From the NCBI GenBank assembly GCA_964590135.1, contig CAZPVX010000007.1:62001-126000 (forward strand): 64,000 nt of DNA. The letters run 5' to 3'. This DNA is from JBDHWI01 sp964590135. GTDB taxonomy: Bacteria; Chloroflexota; Anaerolineae; J036; Brachytrichaceae. Under the pieces are notes generated by a model, which saw only the letters and a list, made by a program, of their open reading frames with translations, did no database searches and had not been told where the DNA came from. How positions within the stretch are numbered: position 1 is the stretch's first letter; each line of letters starts with the position of its first letter. Both the position numbers and the translations under genes were made by a program. Below are positions 1-8,513 of the stretch, piece by piece.

Positions 1-877
1 CCTTGCAGCGGCCGCATGTCGGGGTGGCGATAGTGATTGGTCGCGGCGAGGACGTCTCCTTCGCGTGGCAGCACCCGTACGCGGCGCGGGTCAGCCTCGA
101 TCACAAAGGCGTCCTTTGCGTCGGCGACCAGAAAGTTGAGTGAGCTGAGATGCGGCATGCGCGACAGCAAGTCGCGCGCTTCGCGCGCAGTGTGACACAA
201 CTCCAGCACGATGCGCACGGCAAGATGAAATGGCACGCCGGGTTGCACTTCATCAGCAGCCGGCGTATCGGTCATCACCACATGCAACGAGGCGAACAAG
301 CCATGTTCATTCATGCCATCGTAGCGACCGCATGGCACGCTGCCGCGCGCGCCGATGGAAGCATAGGCGCAGCCGTCTGGTGTGAAGCGTATGCGCTGCC
401 GGCGCACCTGCTGTGGCAGGTAATCGTAGTTGCGGCCGACGATGACGCGCTCATCACCATCTAGCCCTCTCCCGGCCGATGAGGAGAGAAAATGCACAAA
501 GGTCGAGCAGCCCTCGCCCATTTCCAGACCCGCGCTCCTCATCCCCTTGGGCGAGAGCGGGAGTGCGGGGAGTTTTGCCTTCAAATTGACACGGCAACAC
601 TTTTGCCACAGGTCGCGCGCGCTCAACTGCTGGGTATCAGCATAGGCCTCGAATTCATCGAGCAGGTGGGGATGGAAGTTGTGAACGACATCGCGGCAGG
701 CAGCGGCAAAGGGCGCCGGCGGTGGCGGCCACCACCAGAATTGCACTGCAAACGGCGGGTCGGCGTTGCCCAATTCGCAACCGAGATGCGCGTGACTGCC
801 ACGGATGTCGAAGCTGCGGTAGTCAACACCCTCTTCGTGATGCTGGCTTTCCGGGAGCGAAGGAGGATCAACGACCA
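1..877 (-). CDS. C45-family acyltransferase/peptidase (3' end cut by window edge)
   Basis: Partial gene running off the left edge, with about 292 codons visible. The translation has a Gly-Cys-Ser-Thr-Phe segment near the middle followed by VIVGRNYDYLP. That is the pattern of Ntn-hydrolases related to acyl-CoA:6-aminopenicillanic acid acyltransferase, in which the Cys becomes the N-terminal nucleophile after self-cleavage. The chosen ATG overlaps the end of the upstream rel gene by 10 nt, which implies translational coupling. The substrate cannot be inferred. Assignment rests on the Cys/GRNYDYLP pattern and on downstream segments typical of the family (GMNEHGL, and ADPRRVRVL before ATNHY). Confidence 0.72.
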
Positions 878-3378
878 TTGGTCATGCGCGTGACTTCGAA
901 CACGTTGGGAACCTCCTTTAAGCGATACATCACAGTCGAAATCTGTTGTGCAGACGAAAGCTCTGTCTTGAGGTGGATGACCACTTCGCCGGTGCGAAGG
1001 TCGCGTTTGGTGATGTTAACATCGGTGATGTTGATATGATTTTCAGCCAGCACACGCGTGAGGTCGGCTAACATGCCAGTGCGCTCGGCAGCGACGACGA
1101 GGAACTGCACGGGGTAGGTTTCGTCGCTTGCGCCGACATACACCACCGCGATCAGGCGCTCCTCTTCGGCATTTTGAATATTCTTGCAACCGCGGCGATG
1201 CACCTTTACGCCTTGTCCACGCGAGATATAACCGATGACTGGGTCGCCAGGGATGGGCTTGCAACATTGCGACACCTCACAATGCATGCCATGCACGCCG
1301 GCGACGATGAACTCACCTTTCTTCGGCGACTTCGCATTGGTTTGCTTGGGTCGGAATAGCGGCACAAGGTGAGTCAACCCATGCAGACGCTCCTTGCGCT
1401 CTTTGTCGCGCCGGCGCTCCTCCTCCACGATGCGCGATGACACACTCGTCGCTGTGAAGGTGCCGTAGCCCACCTTCTCCAGGAAGTCATCCTCCTTGCC
1501 CGGCACGACTTTATACAAGCGAAATACGTCTTCGAGCTTCAGCCAGTCTGAGACGCCAAGCTTCTTCATCTCGCGCTCGATGATTTCGCGACCGCCGATG
1601 ATGTTTTGTGCGCGATCCTGCTTGCGGAACCATTGGCGGATCTTGCTGCGCGCGGCATTGGTTGCCACATAGGCCGGGTCGTGCAGCCAATCACGACTGG
1701 GAGTGGCATTGGCGCGTGTAATCACCTCCACTTGATCACCGTTTTGCAACTTGTAGGTCAACGGCATGATGACGCCGTTCACCTTGCCGCCTCGGCAGTG
1801 ATCGCCGATGTCGGAATGGATGCGATAGGCGAAGTCGAGAATGGTGGAGTTGGTTGGCAACTCGATCAACTTGCCCTTTGGCGTGAAGCAGAAGACTGTT
1901 GCAGTGAACTGATCTGTCTTCAAGGCATCGACAAAGTCGATGGCATCTTCAGCGTCGCTGCCGATGGTCCTGATCGCCTCGCGCAGTTGATCGATGTGTT
2001 TTTGGTATTCGCCGCTGACTTGCGCGCTGCTGTCCTTGTAGAGCCAGTGCGCAGCCACGCCAAATTCGGCGGCGCGATGCATGGCGCGTGTGCGAATCTG
2101 CACTTCGAGCGTCTTGCCGTCGTTGGTGATGACGGCGGTGTGCAGGCTTTGATAGCGGTTGTCCTTCGGCACTCCGATGTAGTCGTCAATTTCACCAGGG
2201 ATGGGTTTCCACAGGCGATGCACGATGCCGAGCGCGACATAGCAACTCTGCACAGCCGGCTGTGCCATGAGCAAGTCTTTCTCTGCCAGCCGGCGCGCGC
2301 GCTCCTTGATGGCGCGATCCTCGCGCGCCATCTCGTTGAGTTGACTGGCAACCTGCTGCACGTCGATCTCTCCGGCGTCCTCTTCCGTCCCCATTGGCGC
2401 ATTGACTGTTGCGCCATGCTGCTCTTCACCGAGGATGATCGTCTTCGCCGGCTCCGGCTCCATCTCATCGCTGCCATCCTCGATGATGACGCGAATGGCT
2501 TGCGTGTCGTTGATCTGGTCGAAGGAGATGTTCTTGCGCTGCATCTTGCGCCAGATGCTGTAGATCTGCTTGGTGCGACCGGTGATCTCGACGTCTTTGA
2601 TGCCGGCTTCTGCGAGGCTGTCGCGCAGAATGTCGATGTAGCGGCGCACGCGCTGCTCACGCACCATCTCGCCGGTTTCCATCATCTTCACCAGGTGCGC
2701 GTATTGCTCTGGATCCGAATAGCGGAAGCCAAGATCCTCAAGTTCCTGCTTCCATTCCCAAATACCGAGCCGGTTGGCAAGCGGCGCGTAGATGTCGAGT
2801 GTTTCGCGGGCGATGCGGCGTTGCTTCTCCGCCGGCATCGCATCCATCGTGCGCATGTTGTGCAGCCGGTCAGCCAGCTTGATTAACACCACGCGCACAT
2901 CCTTCACCAATCCCAGCATCATCTTGCGCAGCGACTCGGCATCACGATCGGTGCGGTAATTGAAGGTCTCGGATTGCTGGTCCTTGGCATTGCCGCCGGC
3001 GGTGAATTCTCTGGCGATGCTCTCGCGCTTGCTCAGCTTGGTGACGGCATCGACAAGCGATGCGATCTCTGCGCCGAATTGGGCGCGAATGTCATCCAGC
3101 GTGACCTGCGTGTCCTCGGCCACGTCGTGCAGAAGGGCTGCTGCAATCGTCGGCGCGTCAAGCTTGGTTTCGGTCAGGATGCCGGCGACGGCCAGCGGGT
3201 GGGTGATGTACGGCTCGCCAGAGGAGCGCTGCTGGTTTTTGTGCGCAGCCTCGGCCAGAGTGTAGGCGCGTTCAACGAGCGTCAAGTCATCGCTGCTGCT
3301 TCTCGGCTGCATGAGGCGAAGCAGGTCTTCGGGCGATGACACCGTCTTGCTGGCATGCTCATCGATTGCGCTCAACAT
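868..3378 (-). CDS. rel: Bifunctional RelA/SpoT-type (p)ppGpp synthetase/hydrolase
   Basis: An 836-residue RSH enzyme that makes and degrades (p)ppGpp in the stringent response. In order: HD hydrolase with HDVAEDT at about residues 84-90 and KLADRLHNMRT at about 168-177; synthetase with GRTKQIYSIWRKMQRK at about 267-282 and NRYQSLHT at about 407-414; TGS domain; C-terminal ACT domain. I chose the ATG at 3378 because the upstream 35 residues look non-coding. Two oddities: about 75 acidic/helical residues (roughly 301-378) are inserted in the synthetase fold after RVIIED, and the loop before YIGVPK reads EIDD, the acidic form typical of monofunctional RelA, although the hydrolase residues are intact. 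Confidence 0.95.
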   Translation of the reverse strand: MLSAIDEHASKTVSSPEDLLRLMQPRSSSDDLTLVERAYTLAEAAHKNQQRSSGEPYITHPLAVAGILTETKLDAPTIAAALLHDVAEDTQVTLDDIRAQFGAEIASLVDAVTKLSKRESIAREFTAGGNAKDQQSETFNYRTDRDAESLRKMMLGLVKDVRVVLIKLADRLHNMRTMDAMPAEKQRRIARETLDIYAPLANRLGIWEWKQELEDLGFRYSDPEQYAHLVKMMETGEMVREQRVRRYIDILRDSLAEAGIKDVEITGRTKQIYSIWRKMQRKNISFDQINDTQAIRVIIEDGSDEMEPEPAKTIILGEEQHGATVNAPMGTEEDAGEIDVQQVASQLNEMAREDRAIKERARRLAEKDLLMAQPAVQSCYVALGIVHRLWKPIPGEIDDYIGVPKDNRYQSLHTAVITNDGKTLEVQIRTRAMHRAAEFGVAAHWLYKDSSAQVSGEYQKHIDQLREAIRTIGSDAEDAIDFVDALKTDQFTATVFCFTPKGKLIELPTNSTILDFAYRIHSDIGDHCRGGKVNGVIMPLTYKLQNGDQVEVITRANATPSRDWLHDPAYVATNAARSKIRQWFRKQDRAQNIIGGREIIEREMKKLGVSDWLKLEDVFRLYKVVPGKEDDFLEKVGYGTFTATSVSSRIVEEERRRDKERKERLHGLTHLVPLFRPKQTNAKSPKKGEFIVAGVHGMHCEVSQCCKPIPGDPVIGYISRGQGVKVHRRGCKNIQNAEEERLIAVVYVGASDETYPVQFLVVAAERTGMLADLTRVLAENHINITDVNITKRDLRTGEVVIHLKTELSSAQQISTVMYRLKEVPNVFEVTRMTNGR

Positions 3379-3515
3379 CGCCTGTGAACGGCTTATTGTA
3401 GCGCCGGATTGTGAGCGCCGGATAAACACACAAACACAGGCTATTCCTGTGCTTGTTTCATTTCGCCGTGTAGCGAACGACAAAATGGATCAGTGTAATG
3501 CACGACATCACCGCT

Positions 3516-3838
3516 TCATCTGTTGATTGCGGTTGTGACCATCCAGGCATCGGAGGATCCGGCATTGGAATGAATGACGTTTGCAACGACGGAGATGGGT
3601 TGTCCGCCCAACGAATAGGCCACCGCAGAACCAATCGTCCCGTTCCCCGGCGCGAACGTCGTGCCCTGCCGATGCGCTTGGCGATATTCTCGCCGCCACC
3701 GATGCAGTTCTTTCTCATGGATCCCCAAACGGCCGCCACCTGCCGAATTGTCTTGTCACCCCGCTCCGACAGCTTGACCGCTTCGGCCTTGAACTCGCGT
3801 GTGAATCGTCGTCGTTTCTCGCTCATTTCACTGGACAT
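3516..3838 (-). pseudogene. IS3-family transposase OrfA remnant, frameshifted and truncated
   Basis: The first frame reads MSEKRRRFTREFKAEAVKLS then TIRQVAA, the N-terminal helix-turn-helix of IS3-type OrfA. It then goes out of phase. The next frame continues correctly as LGIHEKELHRWRREYRQ. A one-base loss in the codon between QVAA and LG (expected GAT TTG, observed GTTTG) explains the break. After about 100 codons the sequence changes to unrelated protein-like text (SLGGQPISVVANVIHSNAG), so the element is also truncated. No OrfB or terminal inverted repeats were seen. A good Shine-Dalgarno remains before the ATG. Confidence 0.72.
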
Positions 3839-3973
3839 GGTAACTTATCTCCTTGTCCACCAAATGGGGTACGTACCAAAGTTGATTTGTCAAGCGCAGA
3901 GGTCGGAATTTGTTCAAAATAATGAGATCAACTGTGAAACAGTTCAAGTTACACCGATGCTGTTGCGATTTAT
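3839..3973. other. Short AT-richer intergenic segment
   Basis: Gap between the transposase remnant and the permease gene. It is visibly richer in A+T than its surroundings. I see no convincing gene, hairpin or promoter pair in it; it probably belongs to the decayed insertion-sequence scar. Confidence 0.4.
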
Positions 3974-4747
3974 TTATATTGATCTGGCGAACAAATACGC
4001 CGATGCAACCAAACCCATAACCACGACGAAGATGCGCAAATATTGCTGCGGCACGCGCTTGGCGTAGCGCGCGCCGAAGTAACCGCCGAACATGCCGCCG
4101 ATGCCCATCAATATCGCCAGCGGCCAATCGACGATGCCGGCGATGGCAAAGGAAAGCAGCGCTGTGCCGTTGATGACGAATGAGAGCGATGTCTTCAGCG
4201 CGTTCATGCGGTGGATGTCGCGCAGACCCATCAAACTGAGCGAGGCGAGCATGAGGATGCCGATGCCGGCGCCGAAGTAGCCGCCATAGGTCGCCACAAA
4301 CAATTGAAACAAAATGCCCCAAATGCGCGTGCCGCGCGAGACATGGCCTTCATCGGCGTTCATGTTCTTCGCTGCGAAGCGATTAAAGAAATCGCGAAAA
4401 GCGAACAGCATGGTGGCGAATAACACCAGCAGAGGCACAATTCTGCCGAACAACTCCGGCGGCGTGCGCGTGAGCAACAGTGCGCCAAGCAACCCGCCAA
4501 CAAAGCTGGGAATGATCAGCAAAACGAGCAGACTCTTCATCGGCTTCAAGTCTTCGCGGTATGCCCATGTGCTGCCGATGGTGCCGGGCCACAGCGCGGC
4601 GGTGTTGGTCGCGTTCGCCACGATCTTGTCGATGCCAAAGACGACCAACGCAGGAAAGGCGATCAGGCTGCCGCCGCCGGCGACCGAGTTGATGGCGCCG
4701 CCGATGAATGCCGCGACGAAGAGCATGATGAGGCCGGGGATATTCAT
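3974..4747 (-). CDS. TauE/SafE-family membrane permease
   Basis: A 257-residue polytopic inner-membrane protein with about eight hydrophobic segments. Two features match TauE/SafE anion exporters: the N-terminal GGxxNSVAGGGSLIAFPAL segment and the repeated GGYFGAGIG/GGYFGARYA segment in the second half. The family moves sulfite, sulfoacetate or other organosulfur anions outward; the substrate here is unknown. Its ATG overlaps the aminopeptidase stop (ATGA), so the two are probably one operon, which the prophage has separated from its original promoter. Confidence 0.88.
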   Translation of the reverse strand: MNIPGLIMLFVAAFIGGAINSVAGGGSLIAFPALVVFGIDKIVANATNTAALWPGTIGSTWAYREDLKPMKSLLVLLIIPSFVGGLLGALLLTRTPPELFGRIVPLLVLFATMLFAFRDFFNRFAAKNMNADEGHVSRGTRIWGILFQLFVATYGGYFGAGIGILMLASLSLMGLRDIHRMNALKTSLSFVINGTALLSFAIAGIVDWPLAILMGIGGMFGGYFGARYAKRVPQQYLRIFVVVMGLVASAYLFARSI

Positions 4748-5847
4748 ATGATGAACTGCCCGTTGCGATAGAACACGATGCCGTCGGCGGCGATCTCAGC
4801 GTCCTGCGCGCCGGCGATCATATCCCAATGCACGGCGCTCTTGTTGGTGTTCCCTGTGTCGGGGTAGCCGGCGCCGCATGCCATGTGGAACGTGCCGCCG
4901 ATCTTCTCATCGAACAGGGTGTTGCGGCTAAACCGAGTAATGCCGTAGTTCGTGCCAATGGCGAATTCGCCGAGCGTGCGCGCGCCGTGATCTGTGTCCA
5001 GCACTTTGTTGAGGAAATCTTCGTTCTTCTCGGCGGTTGCCTTCACCACGCGGCCATTTTCAAAGCGCAGTTCGATGCCATTGACTTCGCGGCCTTGATA
5101 TACGCCCGGGTAGGTGTAGCGTACCCAACCGTTGACTGAGTCTTCATGCGGGCCGGTGAAGACTTCGCCATCAGGGAAGTTGCGCCGGCCCTGACTGTTG
5201 CGCCAGGTGCGGCCTTCGATGCGCATGGTCAGATCGGCATTTGCGCCTTGCACCGTCAATACTTTCTTGTCATGCAGAAAGTCGATGTAGCGCTGCTGTT
5301 TCTGGCCGATCTCCTTCCAGCGCGCCACCGGATCATCGTCATTCACGAGGCACGCGCTGAAAAGAAATTCAGTGTATTCCGCAAGGCTCATCTCGGCGTC
5401 CATCGCGTAGGCTTCGGTGGGGAAGAGGGTAACGCACCAGTTGTAATTGCCCTCGGCGCTGCGGCTCATGCGCTTGGCCAGAATTGGACTGTGCGCGGCC
5501 TGCTGGCGCTGCAACTTGGTCGGATCGACGCTACTGAGCCGGCGGGTGTTCGTCTCCGCGCCGATGCGCAGATAGGCATCGAATTTGCCCTCTTCGACCG
5601 AGACCTGATCGACCGGCGAGACAAAATCGAGCTGCGCATCTTGCGCAGTCTCGTAAAAAATTTCCTGCGCGCCGGGCAGATCAGCGCGCAAGAAGGCGTT
5701 GCCGCCGGCCTTCAAGACTTCACGATAGCACTCCAGCATCAGCGGTGCGGCGTTGCTCTGGCTCCACACATACACCGTCTGGCCGGGCTTCACTTCGAGC
5801 GAATAGTTCACGATGACTTGCGCCATCTTGTTAAAGCGTGATTCCAA
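4744..5847 (-). CDS. M29 family (AmpS/PepS-type) metallo-aminopeptidase, 5' end rebuilt by prophage
   Basis: A 367-residue cytoplasmic aminopeptidase. The C-terminal metal-site residues of the M29 family are visible: GEVFTGPHEDSVNG, then GTFHMACGAGYPDTG and the HWDM motif with ligand His and Asp. The present start is a TTG giving MESRFNKMAQV. The native start lies on the far side of the prophage (55282) and gave MFDPRFNKMAQV, the usual M29 N-terminus. An internal ATG at 5826 is another possible start. The prophage therefore entered within the first eight codons and supplies codons 1-3. Expression from the original promoter must be lost. Confidence 0.9.
   Translation of the reverse strand: MESRFNKMAQVIVNYSLEVKPGQTVYVWSQSNAAPLMLECYREVLKAGGNAFLRADLPGAQEIFYETAQDAQLDFVSPVDQVSVEEGKFDAYLRIGAETNTRRLSSVDPTKLQRQQAAHSPILAKRMSRSAEGNYNWCVTLFPTEAYAMDAEMSLAEYTEFLFSACLVNDDDPVARWKEIGQKQQRYIDFLHDKKVLTVQGANADLTMRIEGRTWRNSQGRRNFPDGEVFTGPHEDSVNGWVRYTYPGVYQGREVNGIELRFENGRVVKATAEKNEDFLNKVLDTDHGARTLGEFAIGTNYGITRFSRNTLFDEKIGGTFHMACGAGYPDTGNTNKSAVHWDMIAGAQDAEIAADGIVFYRNGQFII
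5827..5840. other. attL core (left prophage junction)
   Basis: CTTGTTAAAGCGTG, identical to 55259-55272. It lies within codons 4-8 of the aminopeptidase reading frame on the minus strand. The sequence left of it is host gene body; that right of it is phage DNA beginning with the integrase stop codon. Identity stops at both ends of the 14 bases. Confidence 0.9.
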
Positions 5848-5849
5848 AC

Positions 5850-7466
5850 CTACACCTCATCGACATACAGATTCACTGATTCTAGTATTCCGAGCGTGAT
5901 TGTCACGCGCCGTGAGCCGGGCTCGCGGCCGGAGAGGTAGCACTGCACATCGAATATGCGCAGCACCTCGCGGCGTTTTGCGAAGTCGGCATGTGCAAGC
6001 CCCTCCCGCGTGCGCCTGATTTGCTCAATGACGCTGGCCTCATCTAGTTCATTCAGCGGATGTGACACCTGATGCACAAGCGCGTTGTGCCGGCGCTCCA
6101 GCGCAGCAACCTTCTCAGCGGCATCGACCAGATGCGATTGCAGCACAGCCGCCGCATCCTCACTCGCGTCGCCAATAGCCGCATCGAGCCGGTTCATGCG
6201 CGTGCGGGCGCGCGCCAAGTCAGACTCAATCTGACGTATCTCATCGCGCATGGGGTCGAGTTGAGCGGTCTGATGCGCGTTGTGTTCCTGCACGCCCAGC
6301 CTGATGCGGTCCTCGTCACTGCACCATTCACAGATTGCGTCCCACACACGCCCATCGATGCCGTAATCGCCATTAGTGCGAACGAGGCGCTGGCCGCACG
6401 GCTTCAGCAAGCGCCGATTGTCGATGCTGGTGCAGTGATAGTAGGTGCGCGCATTGTTGCTGACTCTCCCAGCCATGCATCGGCCACACGAGCAGCGCAA
6501 TCGGCTGCTCAGTAAATAGTCCTGCTTGGCGTGTTTGGCGATGGTGCGATTGTCGATCAGCGCGCGCGACAGTGCCTCAAATGTCGCGTCGTCCACGATG
6601 CGCAAATCCTCACGCCTGATCTCGATGTTGCCATGCCTGAAAATTCCAATCAGCGACTTGTTGCGCAAGATTTTCAGCAGTGAGGATTGATACCAACCGC
6701 GTGAAGCGCGGCCATACAGCGTAGCAGGCACCGGCGCGCCCTGCACTTGCAGCCATCTGGCGGCACCTTCGGTGCTATAGCCGTGATTGATGATCAGATC
6801 GGCAGCGCGGCGAATGTAATCGGCACGCTGCGTGTTGATGGCGTAGTCCAGATCGCGGCGCGCCCCGGTTTTGTCGAAGCAATATGGCGGGCGTCCGTTG
6901 CCGACGATTGCGCCGCGCCGCGCTTTCGAATGTCGCCCGTCTGTGCCTTTCTTCGTACGTTGCAGGTTGTCGGCGCCGGCAGCAGCGCCTTCCATGAATA
7001 CCAGCACCTTGCTGAACGGGTCGTTCAGGTCGATGCGTCCGCGATTGAGAATGTGGAAATCAATGCCGGCGATGCGCAGATCGCGCATGAGCTGCACGAC
7101 CTCAAACACGTCGATGTCGCGGGCAACACGCGATGTGTCTGCAAAACACACCGCGCAATTGGCAGGGCGTTGATCGATGTGCGCATACAGCCGGCGACCA
7201 CCTGGTCGCTGGCGGATGGGCATGACGCCGGTGATGTCGTCGGGAATAATGAGCACGCGCTGCGCACCCAGACGCTCTGCGTAGGTGCGCATGTCGCGCT
7301 CTTGTATCTGGAGCGAGTCGCCTTTTTTTTGCTCATCGCTCGACACGCGCGGCACGCCAATGAACAGGTCAAGCATTGAATAGCGCGATGAGTTCTGCGA
7401 AAGCTCTGGCAACAGTCTTGCGCGGCGACTGGCGTTGTCGCAATCGCCGGCGGGAAAGCAATTCAC
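5850..7466 (-). CDS. int: Large serine recombinase (phage integrase)
   Basis: A 538-residue site-specific recombinase. The N-terminal resolvase domain has IGVPRVSSDEQKKGDSLQIQ with the catalytic Ser in RVSS, and ADTSRVARD further in. It is followed by a recombinase domain (EGAARWLQVQGAPV region), a zinc-ribbon segment (RCSCGRCMAG then YYHCTS and KPCGQ) and a long C-terminal coiled coil. This is the usual large-serine-integrase layout. The GTG start overlaps the upstream TGA and has GAAGG in front; ATG 7376 is a shorter alternative. Its 3' end abuts attL, as expected for the enzyme that integrated the element. Confidence 0.93.
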   Translation of the reverse strand: MNCFPAGDCDNASRRARLLPELSQNSSRYSMLDLFIGVPRVSSDEQKKGDSLQIQERDMRTYAERLGAQRVLIIPDDITGVMPIRQRPGGRRLYAHIDQRPANCAVCFADTSRVARDIDVFEVVQLMRDLRIAGIDFHILNRGRIDLNDPFSKVLVFMEGAAAGADNLQRTKKGTDGRHSKARRGAIVGNGRPPYCFDKTGARRDLDYAINTQRADYIRRAADLIINHGYSTEGAARWLQVQGAPVPATLYGRASRGWYQSSLLKILRNKSLIGIFRHGNIEIRREDLRIVDDATFEALSRALIDNRTIAKHAKQDYLLSSRLRCSCGRCMAGRVSNNARTYYHCTSIDNRRLLKPCGQRLVRTNGDYGIDGRVWDAICEWCSDEDRIRLGVQEHNAHQTAQLDPMRDEIRQIESDLARARTRMNRLDAAIGDASEDAAAVLQSHLVDAAEKVAALERRHNALVHQVSHPLNELDEASVIEQIRRTREGLAHADFAKRREVLRIFDVQCYLSGREPGSRRVTITLGILESVNLYVDEV

Positions 7467-7675
7467 GCACCTTCATCTTCAATCTCCGTTGCATCGGTAA
7501 TCTCTGCCGGCATGTCGATCACTGGCACCACCGCCACGTCGCCCAGCTCACGAATCTCAGTCGAGCCGTCGGCGCGGGTCAATGTGAGGGTGGGGCGGCA
7601 TGACGCCGGCACCAGCAGCAGCATCTGCGCGTTGCCCAACGTTGCATTGAGGATGTCCTGTCCGAGTTGGGTCAT
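7463..7675 (-). CDS. Small acidic hypothetical protein
   Basis: About 70 residues beginning MTQLGQDILNATLGNAQ. The ATG at 7675 is preferred over the longer frame because GGAGG lies just upstream and it overlaps the previous stop (ATGA). The C-terminus is acidic. No family recognised. It sits directly before the integrase and overlaps its start codon, so it is co-translated with it and could be an integrase-associated factor such as a directionality factor, but nothing in the sequence proves this. Confidence 0.7.
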   Translation of the reverse strand: MTQLGQDILNATLGNAQMLLLVPASCRPTLTLTRADGSTEIRELGDVAVVPVIDMPAEITDATEIEDEGA

Positions 7676-8106
7676 GTTCCCTCCTTCGAATGCAATAGCG
7701 CGTCGCACTGATCCATGAACTTATTTGCATCGCGCTCGATGCCAGTCGCCCCAGGAAGATATTGTTGAGCATTGAGAACGACGAACTCACCAAATTCCAG
7801 GACTTCTATTGTCGAGGTAAGGCGTTGTTGCAACTCGACATTCGCCGCGACCATTTGGTCGCGCTCGTGGCCGATGCGCTTAACGTCGGCGCGAAGACGG
7901 GTGATCTCGCGTGGGTTTTGCGCGGCGATGATGTCGTCCAGTCCAGCAGACAGAAACTCGTCTTCGACGTAAAACAACTCCGCCGAGTTGCCCATGATTC
8001 GGGCATGGGCGTTGCTGATGAGTTGCCCCAGCCGCAAATCGGGCGCGGCCGTCCATGCTGTCATCAACTTCGAGACGATGATGAGTATCCGGTTTGGGTC
8101 TCTCAT
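7672..8106 (-). CDS. Phage hypothetical protein with PDLRLGQLI motif and coiled coil
   Basis: 144 residues. The N-terminal part (MRDPNRI then W, then PDLRLGQLISNA and FYVEDE) matches a small domain widespread in phages and related to DUF1040; its role is not known. The second half is a heptad-rich segment (ITRLRADVKRIGHERDQ), likely a coiled coil. AAGGGG precedes the ATG. It overlaps the next gene by four bases, so it is part of the integrase-end operon. Confidence 0.75.
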   Translation of the reverse strand: MRDPNRILIIVSKLMTAWTAAPDLRLGQLISNAHARIMGNSAELFYVEDEFLSAGLDDIIAAQNPREITRLRADVKRIGHERDQMVAANVELQQRLTSTIEVLEFGEFVVLNAQQYLPGATGIERDANKFMDQCDALLHSKEGT

Positions 8107-8108
8107 TG

Positions 8109-8474
8109 TTACCCCTTCGCGCCTGTCAGCACGACAAGTGCGGCGCGTGCCTTTTGCCCGGCGGTGGCGTGAATGGTCAGCCAGCGAAGATCAGACAATA
8201 CGTTTTTGTCGGCGGCTGCTATCTGCACCAACTCCCGCACGTAGTCATCGACTAACCCGCGCCGCTCGATCTCGGATTCAACTATGTGCATTTCATTGAG
8301 GCCACGATGGAATAGTGGCAGACCATCCAGCCGCCATATTCCATCGGGAGAGTGCCACAGCTTTCCCAGAATGCCGGCGTCCTTCAGTTGCGCCGGCGCG
8401 TCAACGTATTCGTAGCCCATCGCCAGTGCCAACGCCTCGTCAAGATCGCGGCCAATTAGTTGTTCATCCAACAT
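8109..8474 (-). CDS. Phage ABA-sandwich-like protein, copy 1
   Basis: 121 residues with a small alpha/beta sandwich pattern: ALAMGYEYVDAPAQLKDAG, then LWHSPDGIWRLDGLPLF, and a helical C-terminus ending in an ATAGQKARAAL segment. It is clearly paralogous to the protein at 40666-41019, which lies in the late operon on the other strand. The function of such domains is unknown; they are common in tailed phages. The gene follows the hairpin after the tyrosine recombinase. Confidence 0.75.
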   Translation of the reverse strand: MLDEQLIGRDLDEALALAMGYEYVDAPAQLKDAGILGKLWHSPDGIWRLDGLPLFHRGLNEMHIVESEIERRGLVDDYVRELVQIAAADKNVLSDLRWLTIHATAGQKARAALVVLTGAKG

Positions 8475-8487
8475 TGCTCTCTCGTAT

Positions 8488-8513
8488 TCCGATATAAGTT
8501 TCCTTACATCGGA
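8488..8513. promoter_or_regulatory. Hairpin between recombinase stop and next gene
   Basis: TCCGATATAAG and CTTACATCGGA can pair in 10 of 11 positions around a 4-base loop. It begins right after the recombinase stop codon and 14 bases before the next start. There is no U-tract, so it may be an operator or a recombinase-binding site rather than a terminator. It contains TTCCTTACAT, which recurs at 9592-9601. Confidence 0.55.

Noticed and set aside
1606..2886. Long plus-strand open frame (426 codons) across rel
   Set aside because: Antisense shadow of the rel gene, whose motifs are clear on the minus strand; GC-rich codon bias leaves the opposite frame open.
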